A DNA stretch of 64,000 nucleotides from Arthrobacter sp. GMC3 (GCF_002929305.1 NZ_PJIO01000001.1:558001-622000), one strand, 5' to 3'. Shown: positions 17,766-26,685, counted from the stretch's first letter. The notes: a model not told the origin generated them from the sequence alone. Numbers and translations are program-made.

Positions 17766-19019
17766 CTAGCAGCCAGGTGGGACGACGTACTGGTAAGTCA
17801 GCGCAAGATCATAGCTAGCCATGGTCTGTGCTGCCGTTCTCGCCCAGCCAAATGACTCGGCAAACACGGAGCCTGCCCGGCCCATGTCGATCCTGGTTTG
17901 AGGGAAGTCGTAGAGGGAGGCGATGGCTGCGGCCCAGAGCCGTGGGGATCTTCCGTCGACCAGCAGCCCCGTACGCCCGTCACTCACGGCTTGGGGGAGG
18001 CCTCCCACATTGGTGGCGATAACGGCTGTGCCGCAGGCCTGTGCTTCAAGTGCCACCAGTCCAAACGATTCGCTCGCTGAGGGGACGGCCACAAGGTCGG
18101 CGCTGCGGTACCAATTCGCCAGATCTTCCGGACCGACGGGTGGGAGTACTGCGGCCTGCGCGCTGAGTTCGGCGTCGGCAAGCAACTGGGGTAGATCATA
18201 TTTATCGCTGCCGCTGCTGGCGCCCAAAAAGGTCATGCGCAAAGGGATATCGGGGCGTTCCTGGCGCAAAATGACGGCCGCCTTGACCAAAACATGGGGG
18301 CCCTTCAGCCGCTGCATGCGGCCGGCAAACACCACATGGAAGTCATTGTCGGCAATGTCCAACGCCCGCCGGGATCTGTCACGAAAAGCTGGTTTGAACA
18401 CTTTCAGGTCAACCCCCGGGGAGACAATGTCGATGCGCTGCTCGCAACCGTCGTAGTGGCCCTCAAGCTCGGCTGCCTCCGCTGTGGTGTTGGCGATCAG
18501 CCGGGTGGCAGCCGCCACGATGTGCTGTTCGCCGTCTTCTCTGATGCCCGGTTCGGCGCTCTGCCCCGGTTGTAGATGCTTGTTCTTAACCCGGGCCATG
18601 GTGTGCATGGTGTGCACCAAGGGCAGATCCAGGGTCTTGGCCACAAGAATTCCGGCCATGCCAGAGACCCAATAGTGGGAGTGGATCACGCTCACCGGGA
18701 TGGCGGGGGTGAGCGCAGAAATGTGGGCAGCGACGGCGTCGGCCATTTCGGTGACAAGCTCGGGAAGTGCCTCCTTGGAGACCTTCGTAAAGGGGCCCGC
18801 AGTAATGTGGTGAACGCTGACGGCAGGGGCCATGACCACCGTGTCGGGCTGCCCGGCTGAGGTGCGACGGGTGTAAATATCCACCATCACCCCCGCGGCG
18901 GCAAGCTCCAACGCCAATTGCCGGACGTAGACGTTCATGCCGCCAGCATCGCCCCCGCCTGGCTGCTCCAGGGGCGAGGTATGAAGGGACAGCATGGCAA
19001 CGCGTCGAACCTGGTGCAC
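17766..19019 (-). CDS. mshA: D-inositol-3-phosphate glycosyltransferase, MshA-like (GT4)
   Basis: Predicted to join GlcNAc from UDP-GlcNAc to inositol-3-phosphate, the first step of mycothiol synthesis. I chose GTG at 19019, preceded by AGAGGA with 6-nt spacing, giving 417 aa, the normal MshA length; an open frame continues upstream to 19811, but only across the opposite-strand alr gene. Motifs: VAMLSLHTSPLEQPGGGDAG and GGMNVYVRQLALEL at the N-terminus, HSHYWVSGMAG, HTMARVKNKHL, and the GT4 motif SESFGLVALEAQACGTAVIA. The substrate ino1 product is encoded 10 kb away. Another GT4 specificity cannot be excluded without alignment. Confidence 0.85.
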   Translation of the reverse strand: MHQVRRVAMLSLHTSPLEQPGGGDAGGMNVYVRQLALELAAAGVMVDIYTRRTSAGQPDTVVMAPAVSVHHITAGPFTKVSKEALPELVTEMADAVAAHISALTPAIPVSVIHSHYWVSGMAGILVAKTLDLPLVHTMHTMARVKNKHLQPGQSAEPGIREDGEQHIVAAATRLIANTTAEAAELEGHYDGCEQRIDIVSPGVDLKVFKPAFRDRSRRALDIADNDFHVVFAGRMQRLKGPHVLVKAAVILRQERPDIPLRMTFLGASSGSDKYDLPQLLADAELSAQAAVLPPVGPEDLANWYRSADLVAVPSASESFGLVALEAQACGTAVIATNVGGLPQAVSDGRTGLLVDGRSPRLWAAAIASLYDFPQTRIDMGRAGSVFAESFGWARTAAQTMASYDLALTYQYVVPPGC

Positions 19020-19160
19020 AGATTGTCCTCTCGGCTGCAGCGGATATAACGTACTTATCTTTCCACCCACAGCACGGTTGCGTGACAATTTTGCTGTGAG
19101 GAGTGCCGCAAAATGGTGGCGGCGCGTTGTGGTTGTCCCGGAGGGTGGGCCCGGAAGGCC

Positions 19161-19166
19161 TAAAAT
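19161..19166 (+). promoter_or_regulatory. Leaderless -10 element of alr (TAAAAT)
   Basis: TAAAAT lies 6 nt upstream of the GTG at 19173; no Shine-Dalgarno sequence is present. Confidence 0.55.
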
Positions 19167-19172
19167 GAAGCT

Positions 19173-20423
19173 GTGAACTCCACTGCTGCTCCGATTCAGG
19201 CCCGCGATACCGCCCCCGAACGGCAAGCCATCATTGACCTTTCCGCGATTTCGCACAATATCGCAGCTTTTGCCTCCATTGCCGCCCCAGCCAAGCTGAT
19301 GGCCGTGGTCAAGGCCGACGCCTATGGGCACGGCGCGGTGCCGGTGGCTCGCACCGCCGTTGCTGCCGGCGCGCAATGGCTGGGCACAGCCCACGTCAGT
19401 GAAGCGTTGGCGCTCCGGGAAGCAGGTTTGGAGGTGCCCGTCCTCGCCTGGCTGCACACACCCTCCACTGACTTCTTCGCCGCGGTCGCCCAGGGGATCG
19501 ACCTGGGCTGTTCGGGCTGGGAATTGCAGCACATTGCCCAGGCGGCCCGCGCCCAGGAGCGCCCCGCACGCATTCACCTGAAGATCGACACCGGACTTGG
19601 CCGCAACGGCAGCACCATGGCCGACTGGGACGCGTTGGTGGCTGAAGCTATCGCCTTCCAGGATGAGGGGCTGCTGCGTGTTGTCGGCGTGTTCAGCCAC
19701 CTTGCCGTGGCGGATGAACCACACCGCCCCGAAACCGATGAACAACTCCAAGTCTTCCGCGAGGCGGTGGCCATTGCCGAGGATGCAGGCGCCGATTTGG
19801 AGGTGCGACACATTGCCAACACCCCTGGAACCCTTTCACGCCCGGATGCACATTTTGACATGGTTCGGGTGGGGCTGGGGATCTACGGCTTGTCCCCTTT
19901 TGCGGATCAGACGTCGGCGCAATTGGGTCTTACTCCGGCCATGACGCTGCAAACCCGGGTTGCCTTGTGCAAGGACGTCCCTGCCGGCCAGGGCGTGTCC
20001 TACGGTCTGGGCTATGTCACGGCGGATCCCAGCACGCTGGCGTTGATCCCCTTGGGTTACGCCGACGGCGTCCCTCGCGTCGCCACCGGGGGTCCGGTGC
20101 GAGTCAATGGCCGAACCTACCCGGTGGTGGGGCGGATCGCCATGGATCAGATGGTCATAGATTTAGGGCCAGGCGCCCACAAGGACTTTGATGGTGCCGA
20201 AATCCCAGGATCCGCGTTGGGTGCTACAGCCGTGTTGTTCGGTGACGGCGCCAAGGGTGGCCCCGTCGTTGAGCAGTGGGCCGCCGCGGCAGGGACGCTC
20301 AACTATGAGGTGGTCACCCGGATCAGCCCGCGCGTGCCCAGGACCTACGTGGGTGGACCCGCCGGCACCGGCTTCGACCTTGGTGAGCTGGCCCCGGCCG
20401 ACGCGACTAAATGCGCATCATGA
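19173..20423 (+). CDS. alr: Alanine racemase
   Basis: PLP enzyme interconverting L- and D-alanine for peptidoglycan, cytosolic. 416 aa. MAVVKADAYGHGAV holds the PLP lysine Lys57; the second catalytic base is the Tyr in GVSYGLGYVT; RIHLKIDTGLGRNG and VGRIAMDQMVIDLG are also diagnostic. About 20 extra residues precede the family core (IDLSAISHNI at 31). GTG at 19173 lies 6 nt after TAAAAT, so it is probably leaderless. Its end overlaps tsaE, beginning the alr-tsaE-tsaB-rimI-tsaD series. Confidence 0.95.
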   Translation: MNSTAAPIQARDTAPERQAIIDLSAISHNIAAFASIAAPAKLMAVVKADAYGHGAVPVARTAVAAGAQWLGTAHVSEALALREAGLEVPVLAWLHTPSTDFFAAVAQGIDLGCSGWELQHIAQAARAQERPARIHLKIDTGLGRNGSTMADWDALVAEAIAFQDEGLLRVVGVFSHLAVADEPHRPETDEQLQVFREAVAIAEDAGADLEVRHIANTPGTLSRPDAHFDMVRVGLGIYGLSPFADQTSAQLGLTPAMTLQTRVALCKDVPAGQGVSYGLGYVTADPSTLALIPLGYADGVPRVATGGPVRVNGRTYPVVGRIAMDQMVIDLGPGAHKDFDGAEIPGSALGATAVLFGDGAKGGPVVEQWAAAAGTLNYEVVTRISPRVPRTYVGGPAGTGFDLGELAPADATKCAS

Positions 20424-21031
20424 CCAATTGGGAATTTTCCACCACCACCGCCGAGGCCACGCAGCGCCTCGCCGGGAACCTGGCCAAGCTCTTGCGGGCC
20501 GGGGATCTGATTGTGCTCAGTGGCGAACTGGGGGCGGGGAAGACCACGTTCACCCAGGGCTTGGGACGAAGCCTGGGTGTACGTCCTGGCATCATCTCAC
20601 CCACCTTTGTACTCGTCCGTATCCACCCGAACCTCGCCGATGGTCCCAACCCCGGTGGTCCCGATCTGGTGCACGTGGACGCGTACCGGCTGGCCTCAGC
20701 CGCGGAGATTGATGACATCGACTTGGAAAACACCATGGATTCCTCGGTCACCGTGGTGGAATGGGGTGCCGACAGGGTGGAGCATCTGGCCCCGAGCAGG
20801 CTGGAAATAGAGCTGGTGCGCGCACTAGGGAGCCCAACCCCAGAACACCCCGCTGGGGATCGACCGGCGTCGAATGTGGTGGCGCAAAACCCGCAGGACG
20901 ATGCCGGCACCTTTGATTTCGACGATGAAGACGACGACGAACCCCGCGTTTTACGCCTGCGGGCCGTCGGTCCACGCTGGGCTGGGATCGATTTCACCGG
21001 GCTTGACCGGCCTTCAAAAACAACAGAATAG
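20420..21031 (+). CDS. tsaE: tRNA threonylcarbamoyladenosine biosynthesis ATPase TsaE
   Basis: ATPase partner of TsaB/TsaD in making t6A37 of ANN-decoding tRNAs. About 203 aa, longer than the usual 150-170. Walker A GELGAGKTTFTQG and SPTFVLVRIH are clear, followed by VHVDAYRL and TVVEWGADR. The extra length is a C-terminal linker (about 140-190) with a very acidic run DFDDEDDDE. I prefer ATG at 20420, which overlaps the alr stop as ATGA; ATG at 20411 is also possible. It sits in the conserved alr-tsaE-tsaB-rimI-tsaD order. Confidence 0.92.
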   Translation: MTNWEFSTTTAEATQRLAGNLAKLLRAGDLIVLSGELGAGKTTFTQGLGRSLGVRPGIISPTFVLVRIHPNLADGPNPGGPDLVHVDAYRLASAAEIDDIDLENTMDSSVTVVEWGADRVEHLAPSRLEIELVRALGSPTPEHPAGDRPASNVVAQNPQDDAGTFDFDDEDDDEPRVLRLRAVGPRWAGIDFTGLDRPSKTTE

Positions 21032-21034
21032 ACT
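21029..21034 (+). promoter_or_regulatory. Internal leaderless -10 element of tsaB (TAGACT)
   Basis: TAGACT includes the tsaE stop codon and lies 6 nt before the GTG at 21041. There is no Shine-Dalgarno sequence, so tsaB may have its own start point inside the cluster. Confidence 0.5.
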
Positions 21035-21040
21035 GGCACA

Positions 21041-21775
21041 GTGCGAATTTTGACGATTGACACCTCGGCCGTGGCCAGTGCCGCAGTACTGAGCTTTGAC
21101 CTTGCGGACGCGGTGCGGAGCTTGAGGGTTGAGGCGAACTTTGCCACCGCCGACACCCGCAGCCACGCCGAGGTGCTTGCCCCCGGAGTGAAATCCCTCT
21201 TCGAGGATCCGCCCACGGAGGGCCCCGCCCTGGATGCCATCATTGTTGGCACAGGCCCGGGCCCGTTCACCGGACTGCGCTCGGGCATCACCATGGCCCG
21301 CACACTCGCCTTCACTTGGGGCGTGCCGTTGTACGGCCTGATGAGCCTGGACGCACTGGCCCAGCAGGTCTTTGATACCCCCCGGTACGACGCCGGACGG
21401 GCGGTGGCGCCGTTGGCTGTGCGCGAGTTCGTGGTCGCCACGGACGCCCGCCGCAAGGAGGTCTACTGGGCCCGGTACAGCGCCGCGGCGCAGTTGCTGG
21501 ACGGTCCGCACGTGGGGCCGGCCGACGCGATCACGGCAGTGCAGGTCTTTGGTGCGGGGGCCGGACTGTACGCGGCCGAGCTGACCGCAAACGGCTGCGA
21601 GGTGGACGCCGGGTTTGCGCAGATTCAGCCCACGGCCCTTGAGCTGGGCAGGTCCGCCGTGCGCAGGATCGGCGCGGCTGGGTCCTTGGAAGCTGCCGGG
21701 CTGCTGGACACCACGCCACTGTACTTGCGGGAATCCGATGCCAAGGTGCCTGGACCCCGAAAGCGGGCCCTGTGA
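21041..21775 (+). CDS. tsaB: tRNA threonylcarbamoyladenosine biosynthesis protein TsaB
   Basis: Non-catalytic ASKHA-fold partner of TsaD in t6A synthesis. 244 aa with ILTIDTSAVASAAVL at the N-terminus and the diagnostic GTGPGPFTGLRSGITMART at about 68-86. GTG at 21041 comes 9 nt after the tsaE stop and has a TAGACT hexamer 6 nt upstream. Its stop overlaps rimI by 4 bp (GTGA). Confidence 0.94.
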   Translation: MRILTIDTSAVASAAVLSFDLADAVRSLRVEANFATADTRSHAEVLAPGVKSLFEDPPTEGPALDAIIVGTGPGPFTGLRSGITMARTLAFTWGVPLYGLMSLDALAQQVFDTPRYDAGRAVAPLAVREFVVATDARRKEVYWARYSAAAQLLDGPHVGPADAITAVQVFGAGAGLYAAELTANGCEVDAGFAQIQPTALELGRSAVRRIGAAGSLEAAGLLDTTPLYLRESDAKVPGPRKRAL

Positions 21776-22305
21776 GCGCCGACGCCGGTGACGCCACACC
21801 GCAGACTAATGTGGTCTTGCGGGAGATGACCCCGGCGGATATTGACGCGATCACCGCCATGGACGCCACACTCTTCGGTGTGGACAGCTGGCCGCGGCAC
21901 ATGTTTGTTGACGAGCTGGCGCAACGTGAAACCCGGCGGTACATCATCGTGGAGGTGCCGGACGAGAGCGGGCACCTGGTCATGGCAGGATATGCCGGGC
22001 TGATGTGCCTGCCACCGATTGGCGATATCCAGACCATTGGTGTGCTCCCACAGTATGAGGGGCGCGGGTACGCCCGGGCAATGATGGTAGAACTCATTGA
22101 GGACGCCCGACGGCGGGGGGCCCAGGATGTGATGCTGGAGGTCAGCTCCATCAATCCTCGGGCGCAAGAACTCTACCGACGTTTTGGCTTTGAGCACATC
22201 CATACGCGGCGCAAGTACTACCGGGACGGATCAGACGGGCTGATCATGCGTCTACGACTGACCGAACCACCAGCAACGGAAACACCCCAAAAGGACCCCT
22301 CATGA
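21772..22305 (+). CDS. rimI: Ribosomal-protein-alanine N-acetyltransferase (GNAT)
   Basis: Likely acetylates the N-terminal alanine of ribosomal protein S18, as RimI does in other bacteria. 177 aa, GNAT fold, with the acetyl-CoA loop [17 protein letters not shown] at about 85-101 and [27 protein letters not shown] following. The first about 15 residues are an extra tail. GTG overlaps the tsaB stop and the stop overlaps the tsaD ATG, so translation is coupled on both sides. Confidence 0.92.
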   Translation: MSADAGDATPQTNVVLREMTPADIDAITAMDATLFGVDSWPRHMFVDELAQRETRRYIIVEVPDESGHLVMAGYAGLMCLPPIGDIQTIGVLPQYEGRGYARAMMVELIEDARRRGAQDVMLEVSSINPRAQELYRRFGFEHIHTRRKYYRDGSDGLIMRLRLTEPPATETPQKDPS

Positions 22306-23408
22306 ACCAGAGCAACCCGCTGATTTTGGGGATTGAATCCTCCTGTGATGAAACAGGTGTAGGCCTGGTGCGTGGGACACAGCTGCTGACCAACACGGTC
22401 TCCTCCTCCATGGACGAACACGTGCGCTTTGGTGGGGTCATCCCGGAAATCGCTTCCCGCGCCCACCTGGACGCCTTTGTGCCCACACTTGAACAGGCCC
22501 TTGCCGACGCGGGGGTGACGCTGGAGGACGTGGACGCAATCGCCGTCACCAGCGGACCGGGGCTGGCTGGGGCCCTGATGGTGGGCGTCAGCGCCGCCAA
22601 GGCGCTGGCACTGGCCACAGGAAAGCCGCTTTACGCCATCAACCACCTGGTCGCCCATGTGGGGGTGGGGCTGCTGGATGAATCAATCGCAGCCCAGGCT
22701 GCGGACCTGAACATTGGAGCCGGCGCACTGCCGCCAAACCTGGGGGCTCTGCTGGTCTCCGGGGGGCATACCGAAATTTTGCGGGTGCGCAGCATCGCCT
22801 CCGACGTGGAACTGCTGGGCGCCACCATTGACGACGCCGCGGGTGAGGCATTCGATAAGGTGGCCAGAATACTGGGCCTGAGCTATCCGGGAGGGCCAGC
22901 CATCGACGCGCTGGCCAAGCAAGGCAACGCCAAAGCCATCCGGTTCCCGCGGGGGCTAACAGTGCCTAAGTACATGGGAACCGCCGAAGCTCCCGGTCCA
23001 CACCGCTACGATTTCTCGTTCTCAGGTCTGAAGACTGCAGTGGCACGGTGCGTTGAAGGCTACGAGGTACGAGGCGAGGAGATTCCGATGGCCGACGTTG
23101 CGGCGTCGTTCCAGGAAGCAGTGCTGGATGTCATCACGGCCAAAGCGGTGCTTGCGTGCAAGGAGCAGGGCATCACCACCTTGTTGCTGGGTGGGGGAGT
23201 GGCCGCCAATTCACGGCTCCGCGAACTGGCGGCGCAGCGCACCTCGGCAGCCGGCATCACCTTGTTGGTGCCCAAACTCTCGCTCTGCACGGACAACGGG
23301 GCCATGGTGGCAGCACTCGGCGCCCAGCTGGTGATGAACGGCGTGGCCCCCAGCGACCTGGACTTCGCCCCCGACTCCTCAATGCCGGTCAGCAGCATCA
23401 GCCTCTAG
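22302..23408 (+). CDS. tsaD: tRNA N6-adenosine threonylcarbamoyltransferase
   Basis: Catalytic subunit that transfers threonylcarbamoyl to A37 of tRNA, with TsaB and TsaE encoded just upstream. 368 aa, with [16 protein letters not shown] at the N-terminus, metal-binding INHLVAHVG near 110-118, [28 protein letters not shown], and C-terminal [14 protein letters not shown] with the metal Asp. ATG overlaps the rimI stop (ATGA). Converges with the histidine kinase gene. Confidence 0.96.
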   Translation: MNQSNPLILGIESSCDETGVGLVRGTQLLTNTVSSSMDEHVRFGGVIPEIASRAHLDAFVPTLEQALADAGVTLEDVDAIAVTSGPGLAGALMVGVSAAKALALATGKPLYAINHLVAHVGVGLLDESIAAQAADLNIGAGALPPNLGALLVSGGHTEILRVRSIASDVELLGATIDDAAGEAFDKVARILGLSYPGGPAIDALAKQGNAKAIRFPRGLTVPKYMGTAEAPGPHRYDFSFSGLKTAVARCVEGYEVRGEEIPMADVAASFQEAVLDVITAKAVLACKEQGITTLLLGGGVAANSRLRELAAQRTSAAGITLLVPKLSLCTDNGAMVAALGAQLVMNGVAPSDLDFAPDSSMPVSSISL

Positions 23409-23419
23409 CTGCCCGGCCA

Positions 23420-23443
23420 GCGCGGTGGCGGCCGTTACCGCGC
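23420..23443. terminator. Hairpin between convergent tsaD and histidine kinase genes
   Basis: GCGCGGT (23420-23426) pairs with ACCGCGC (23437-23443) across the end of the kinase gene, whose stop is at 23435-23437. There is no U-tract, so this is a weak bidirectional terminator candidate. Confidence 0.3.
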
Positions 23444-24412
23444 AGCCGGAAGCGTCAGTTCCATGATTGTGCCCGTGGAGCCGGTGGAGCGGATCTCGAT
23501 GGTTCCGCCGGCGGCGACGGCGATCTCCCGGACCAGCGCCAGGCCCAGGCCGTAGCTGCGCCGGCCGGAGGGCAGCGGCTCGCTGGTTCGGGCAAAACGT
23601 TCAAAAACCCGCCCCTGGTCGATACCGGAGATACCGGCGCCGGTGTCGCTGACGGTGATGACTACGTCGGGGCCCGTGCTCGCCGTCTGCACCGTGACCT
23701 GACCGCCTTCGGGCGTGTGGTTCAAGGCATTGTCCACCAGCCCGAGGACGGCCCGGCGCAGGCTGTTGGCCTGCATCCGGACCCTGGCGGCGCCGTGGTG
23801 CCTCACGTCAAGATGCACTCTGCGGGAGCTAGCCAAGTCCTGTAAATCAGCGATGACGGTGTCGATGACGGCGTCGACATGCACAGGATCTGCCGGAGAC
23901 TGCGCGTCCCCGGTTGCCGCCAGTAACAGCTCCTGGACGGTTGCGGTCAGGGCCGCCGTGTCCTGGCGAACCTGGGCCAGCAGTGCGGCGGCGTCACTGC
24001 CCGCCGCGACCTTGTGTTCGGCCAATTGCACGCGGGCATCAAGAATGGTCAGCGGGGTACGCAGCTCGTGGCTGGCGTCCTGAATGAACCGGCGCTGCAG
24101 GGCCAAGGCCCTGCCCAATGGTCGGATGGCGCTGCGCGCACTTAGCCAGCCGATGGCACCCGCTGCGAGAATCCCGCCAAGGCCCGCGACGGCCATGGCC
24201 TTGAGCATGTCATTGGATTCAACGTAAACACGGGCCGACGACGGGTCCGTTGCCGAGGATTCCGGGTGCCCCGACAGGTACAGCATGTAAAGGGCCGCCG
24301 CGAGAATGACAACAACCACCATGGCGGCGCACGCTATGGCAATGCGCAGTCCCACCGTCAGTGCGGCGCGTCGCAATTGATCCGCATCGGGTGTTGTGTT
24401 TTTTGAATTCAC
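23435..24412 (-). CDS. Two-component sensor histidine kinase
   Basis: Membrane sensor kinase. 325 aa: two membrane segments (about 20-45 and 72-92) around a short 25-residue outside loop, then HisKA with RRFIQDASHELRTPL (phospho-His115), and HATPase_c with LVDNALNHTPEGG, SDTGAGIS and YGLGLALVREIA. The very short extracellular loop suggests it senses the membrane or an intramembrane signal. GTG overlaps the response-regulator stop as GTGA, so the two are coupled. The stimulus is unknown; DedA and PAP2 membrane proteins lie upstream on the same strand. Confidence 0.92.
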   Translation of the reverse strand: MNSKNTTPDADQLRRAALTVGLRIAIACAAMVVVVILAAALYMLYLSGHPESSATDPSSARVYVESNDMLKAMAVAGLGGILAAGAIGWLSARSAIRPLGRALALQRRFIQDASHELRTPLTILDARVQLAEHKVAAGSDAAALLAQVRQDTAALTATVQELLLAATGDAQSPADPVHVDAVIDTVIADLQDLASSRRVHLDVRHHGAARVRMQANSLRRAVLGLVDNALNHTPEGGQVTVQTASTGPDVVITVSDTGAGISGIDQGRVFERFARTSEPLPSGRRSYGLGLALVREIAVAAGGTIEIRSTGSTGTIMELTLPAAR

Positions 24413-25079
24413 GAGGCATCCCCGATCTGGTAGCCCATTCCGTGAACCGTCCTGATCACCGACTTTGAGATCTTCTTGCGCAGGTAATGCACATAAGTAT
24501 CAATGACCGTTTGTGAATCATCGGCATGGAACAGGGCCGCCATCATCTCCGGGCGGGTAAAACCCGATCGGGGTCCCCGGCAAGCAATCCCAACAACTCC
24601 GCCTCCTTGGCCGTGAGTGAAACATGATCCCCGTAGGGTGAACGCATAGTCCGGGTGGCCGGATCCAAATCCCAATCACCTATGGTGAACACGTTGGGGG
24701 AGGCCGCGTAGATGCGGGAGATTGCGCGCAGGCGGGCCCGCAGTTCGCCGGCGTCGAACGGTTTGGTCATGTAATCGTTGGCACCGGCGTCGAGCCCCTC
24801 GATCTTCTCCACCGTGGCGCCCAACGCAGTCAGGATCAGCGCAGGCGTGGCGATTCCCTGGCGCCGCATCGCCCGAACCAGTTCCACCCCGTCCATGCCT
24901 GGCAGGCCGCGGTCAATGACCATCACCTCCCACGTGCCCGTCAGGCCAAGATGCAGCCCAGCCTGCCCGTCCGGAGCCAGTGTCACACGGTAGTCGGCAG
25001 CCAGTAACTCGGCAATGAGCGGCCCCAGGACGGGATCGTCTTCCACGAGCAGGAGCTGCGGGCGCTCATTGGTGTGCAT
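24409..25079 (-). CDS. OmpR-family response regulator interrupted by a one-base frameshift
   Basis: Partner of the downstream kinase. The receiver domain has LLVEDDPVLG and VIDRGLPGMDG with phospho-Asp56, and DYMTKPFDAGEL with the conserved Lys. The frame then reads RTMRSPYGDHVSLTAKEAEL and LLGLLAGDPDRVLPARR-stop, ending at 24543. In the next frame the missing winged-helix end is intact: FTRPEMMAALFHADDSQ, VIDTYVHYLRKKI, IRTVHGMGYQIGDAS, stop at 24409. Joining them at the four-T run (24559-24562, minus strand) with one extra base gives a normal 223-aa regulator. It is either a real 1-nt deletion, a sequencing error, or -1 ribosomal slippage. ATG at 25079 overlaps the end of the DedA gene. Confidence 0.8.
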
Positions 25080-25755
25080 GTTCCTTATTGTCTCGCGTGG
25101 AACCCTGCGTTGGGTCCTGACCGGCGATCCGGGTCTTGCGTCGCGAGCGAAGTAGCCCGATCGCGCCAGGCAGCACCGAAATCAGCACCATGAGGATGGC
25201 GATGGCGTCAATGTTTTTGGCGATGAACTCAAAGTGGCCCAGCCAGGTTCCCAGTAGCACCACTGAGGTCGCCCAGCCCACGGCTCCGGCGATGTTCCAG
25301 AGCGTGAATTTCTTGTAGTTGTACCTCGCAATGCCGGCCACAAGCGGGGCGAAGGTACGTACAACTGGAACGAAGCGGGCCAGCACGATCGCCTTGCCAC
25401 CCTGCTTGGCAAAGAATTCCTCGGTGCGTACCAGGTAGGTGGTCTTCAAGATCTTGGCGTCGTCCTTGAACCAGCGCCGGCCAAACTTTCGGCCCAGCAT
25501 GTAGCCCACCTGATCCCCGGCGATGGCGGCCACAGAGACCACACCGATCAGTAGGGGCAAGGTCAGGTTCAACTGCTGGTGCAGCAGACCTGCCGTGAAC
25601 AAGAGGGAGTCACCTGGCAGGAAAGGGAAAAGGACACCGGATTCTATGAAGATGATCAAGGCCACCACGCCGAGGGTGGCGGGGCCGAGCCCCTGTAGGA
25701 GGGCTGCCGGGTCAAGGACTGAAGTCAATGCTGGCGCGCTGGTAAGCAAATGCAT
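25066..25755 (-). CDS. DedA-family membrane protein
   Basis: Integral membrane protein of the DedA/SNARE-associated superfamily, linked in other bacteria to lipid-carrier flipping and envelope stress. 229 aa from ATG at 25755, which has a GAAGGG site; the frame is open further but overlaps the PAP2 gene. IFIESGVLFPFLPGDSLLFTAG is the family signature, followed by GDQVGYMLGRKFG and ARFVPVVRTFAPLVAG with the conserved FxPxxR arginine. It starts just 11 bp after the PAP2 stop and overlaps the response regulator by 14 bp, so PAP2-DedA-regulator-kinase form an operon. Confidence 0.92.
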   Translation of the reverse strand: MHLLTSAPALTSVLDPAALLQGLGPATLGVVALIIFIESGVLFPFLPGDSLLFTAGLLHQQLNLTLPLLIGVVSVAAIAGDQVGYMLGRKFGRRWFKDDAKILKTTYLVRTEEFFAKQGGKAIVLARFVPVVRTFAPLVAGIARYNYKKFTLWNIAGAVGWATSVVLLGTWLGHFEFIAKNIDAIAILMVLISVLPGAIGLLRSRRKTRIAGQDPTQGSTRDNKEHAHQ

Positions 25756-25766
25756 AGGGTATCCCT

Positions 25767-26552
25767 TCAGGAATTGTTGGGGGAAGTGATGGGGCCAAAA
25801 CGAGCCACCAGCGGTATGCGCGGCAAAATGCGTTCCTGGTAGCGGTTCCACAGGCCTGCGAAGAGAAACACCATGGCGGTGGCCGCGAGGAAGGATGCCA
25901 GCACGTCGCTGGGGTAGTGCACGCCAATGTACAGGCGCGACCAGGCCACGATGACGGGTAGGCCGACGCCGAGGATGACAGCGGTTCTGGCCCACCTGCT
26001 GTTTCTGGCCAGAAAGTAGAAGGCCCACGCCAAACCCACGGCAAGGGCCACGTGTCCGCTGGGGAAGCTGTTGGACCCCGTTTCCGGGGCCAGGGGGTCA
26101 AAGAGCAAGGCAGGGTTGGGTCGCTGGCGTTCCACAATCATCTTGAAGAGTTGGCTCGAGAGCCACCCTGCGGCGGCAACCCCGCCGAATGCAAAGGCGT
26201 TTATGGGGGATTTGCGGGCCACCAGCAAGTAGAGCGCCACGGCCGCAATGATCACAAACCCGCCCAGGGGAGAGAACACGTAGTTCAACGTCATCGCTAC
26301 GCCGGTCAGTGCCGTGTTGTGGGTCCTGCTTAGCTCCTGGTCGAGAGAAAACTCTCCGGAGGTAAATCCGGGCAGGTCTTTGGCAACCAGTCCCAGTGTC
26401 AGAACGGCCGCCGAGAGAAGAACGACCCACAGGAACCAGGCCCGAGGTTGCGGCAACACGGCCAAACGGAGAGTCCGCTCTGGCTCGGCGGACCGGGGGT
26501 GTAATGGATTTGTCGGCTCCTGCACATGGCGGGCCGGGGCGGGATGGGACAC
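25767..26552 (-). CDS. PAP2-superfamily phosphatase, membrane-bound
   Basis: Membrane phosphatase, probably on lipid phosphates such as undecaprenyl pyrophosphate or phosphatidic acid. 261 aa with about six membrane segments. All three signatures are present: KMIVERQRP, SFPSGH and SRLYIGVHYPSD. GTG at 26552 has GGAG 8 nt upstream. First gene of the PAP2-DedA-two-component operon; both PAP2 and DedA proteins are tied to undecaprenyl-phosphate recycling, so the two-component system may respond to envelope lipid state (inference). Confidence 0.9.
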   Translation of the reverse strand: MSHPAPARHVQEPTNPLHPRSAEPERTLRLAVLPQPRAWFLWVVLLSAAVLTLGLVAKDLPGFTSGEFSLDQELSRTHNTALTGVAMTLNYVFSPLGGFVIIAAVALYLLVARKSPINAFAFGGVAAAGWLSSQLFKMIVERQRPNPALLFDPLAPETGSNSFPSGHVALAVGLAWAFYFLARNSRWARTAVILGVGLPVIVAWSRLYIGVHYPSDVLASFLAATAMVFLFAGLWNRYQERILPRIPLVARFGPITSPNNS

Positions 26553-26574
26553 GTGTTGCTCCGAATCGTGGCGG

Positions 26575-26610
26575 ACAGTGGAAAGGCCTTAGGGGCCTTT
26601 CTTCCACTGT
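26575..26610. terminator. Hairpin between ybdK-like gene and PAP2 gene
   Basis: ACAGTGGAA (26575-26583) pairs with TTCCACTGT (26602-26610), with AAAGGCC/GGCCTTT nested inside. It lies downstream of the 26686-27828 gene on the minus strand and separates it from the PAP2 operon. Confidence 0.55.
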
Positions 26611-26685
26611 TCCGCACACCGATTAAGAACTTACTAAGATTTCCCGGCCCGCTGCGAGCTTGCGAGCGGTGGGAGGGCGTGGGGA

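Noticed and set aside
19020..19811. N-terminal extension of the mshA frame
   Set aside because: It overlaps alr antisense; the well-placed AGAGGA and MshA-type N-terminus support GTG at 19019.
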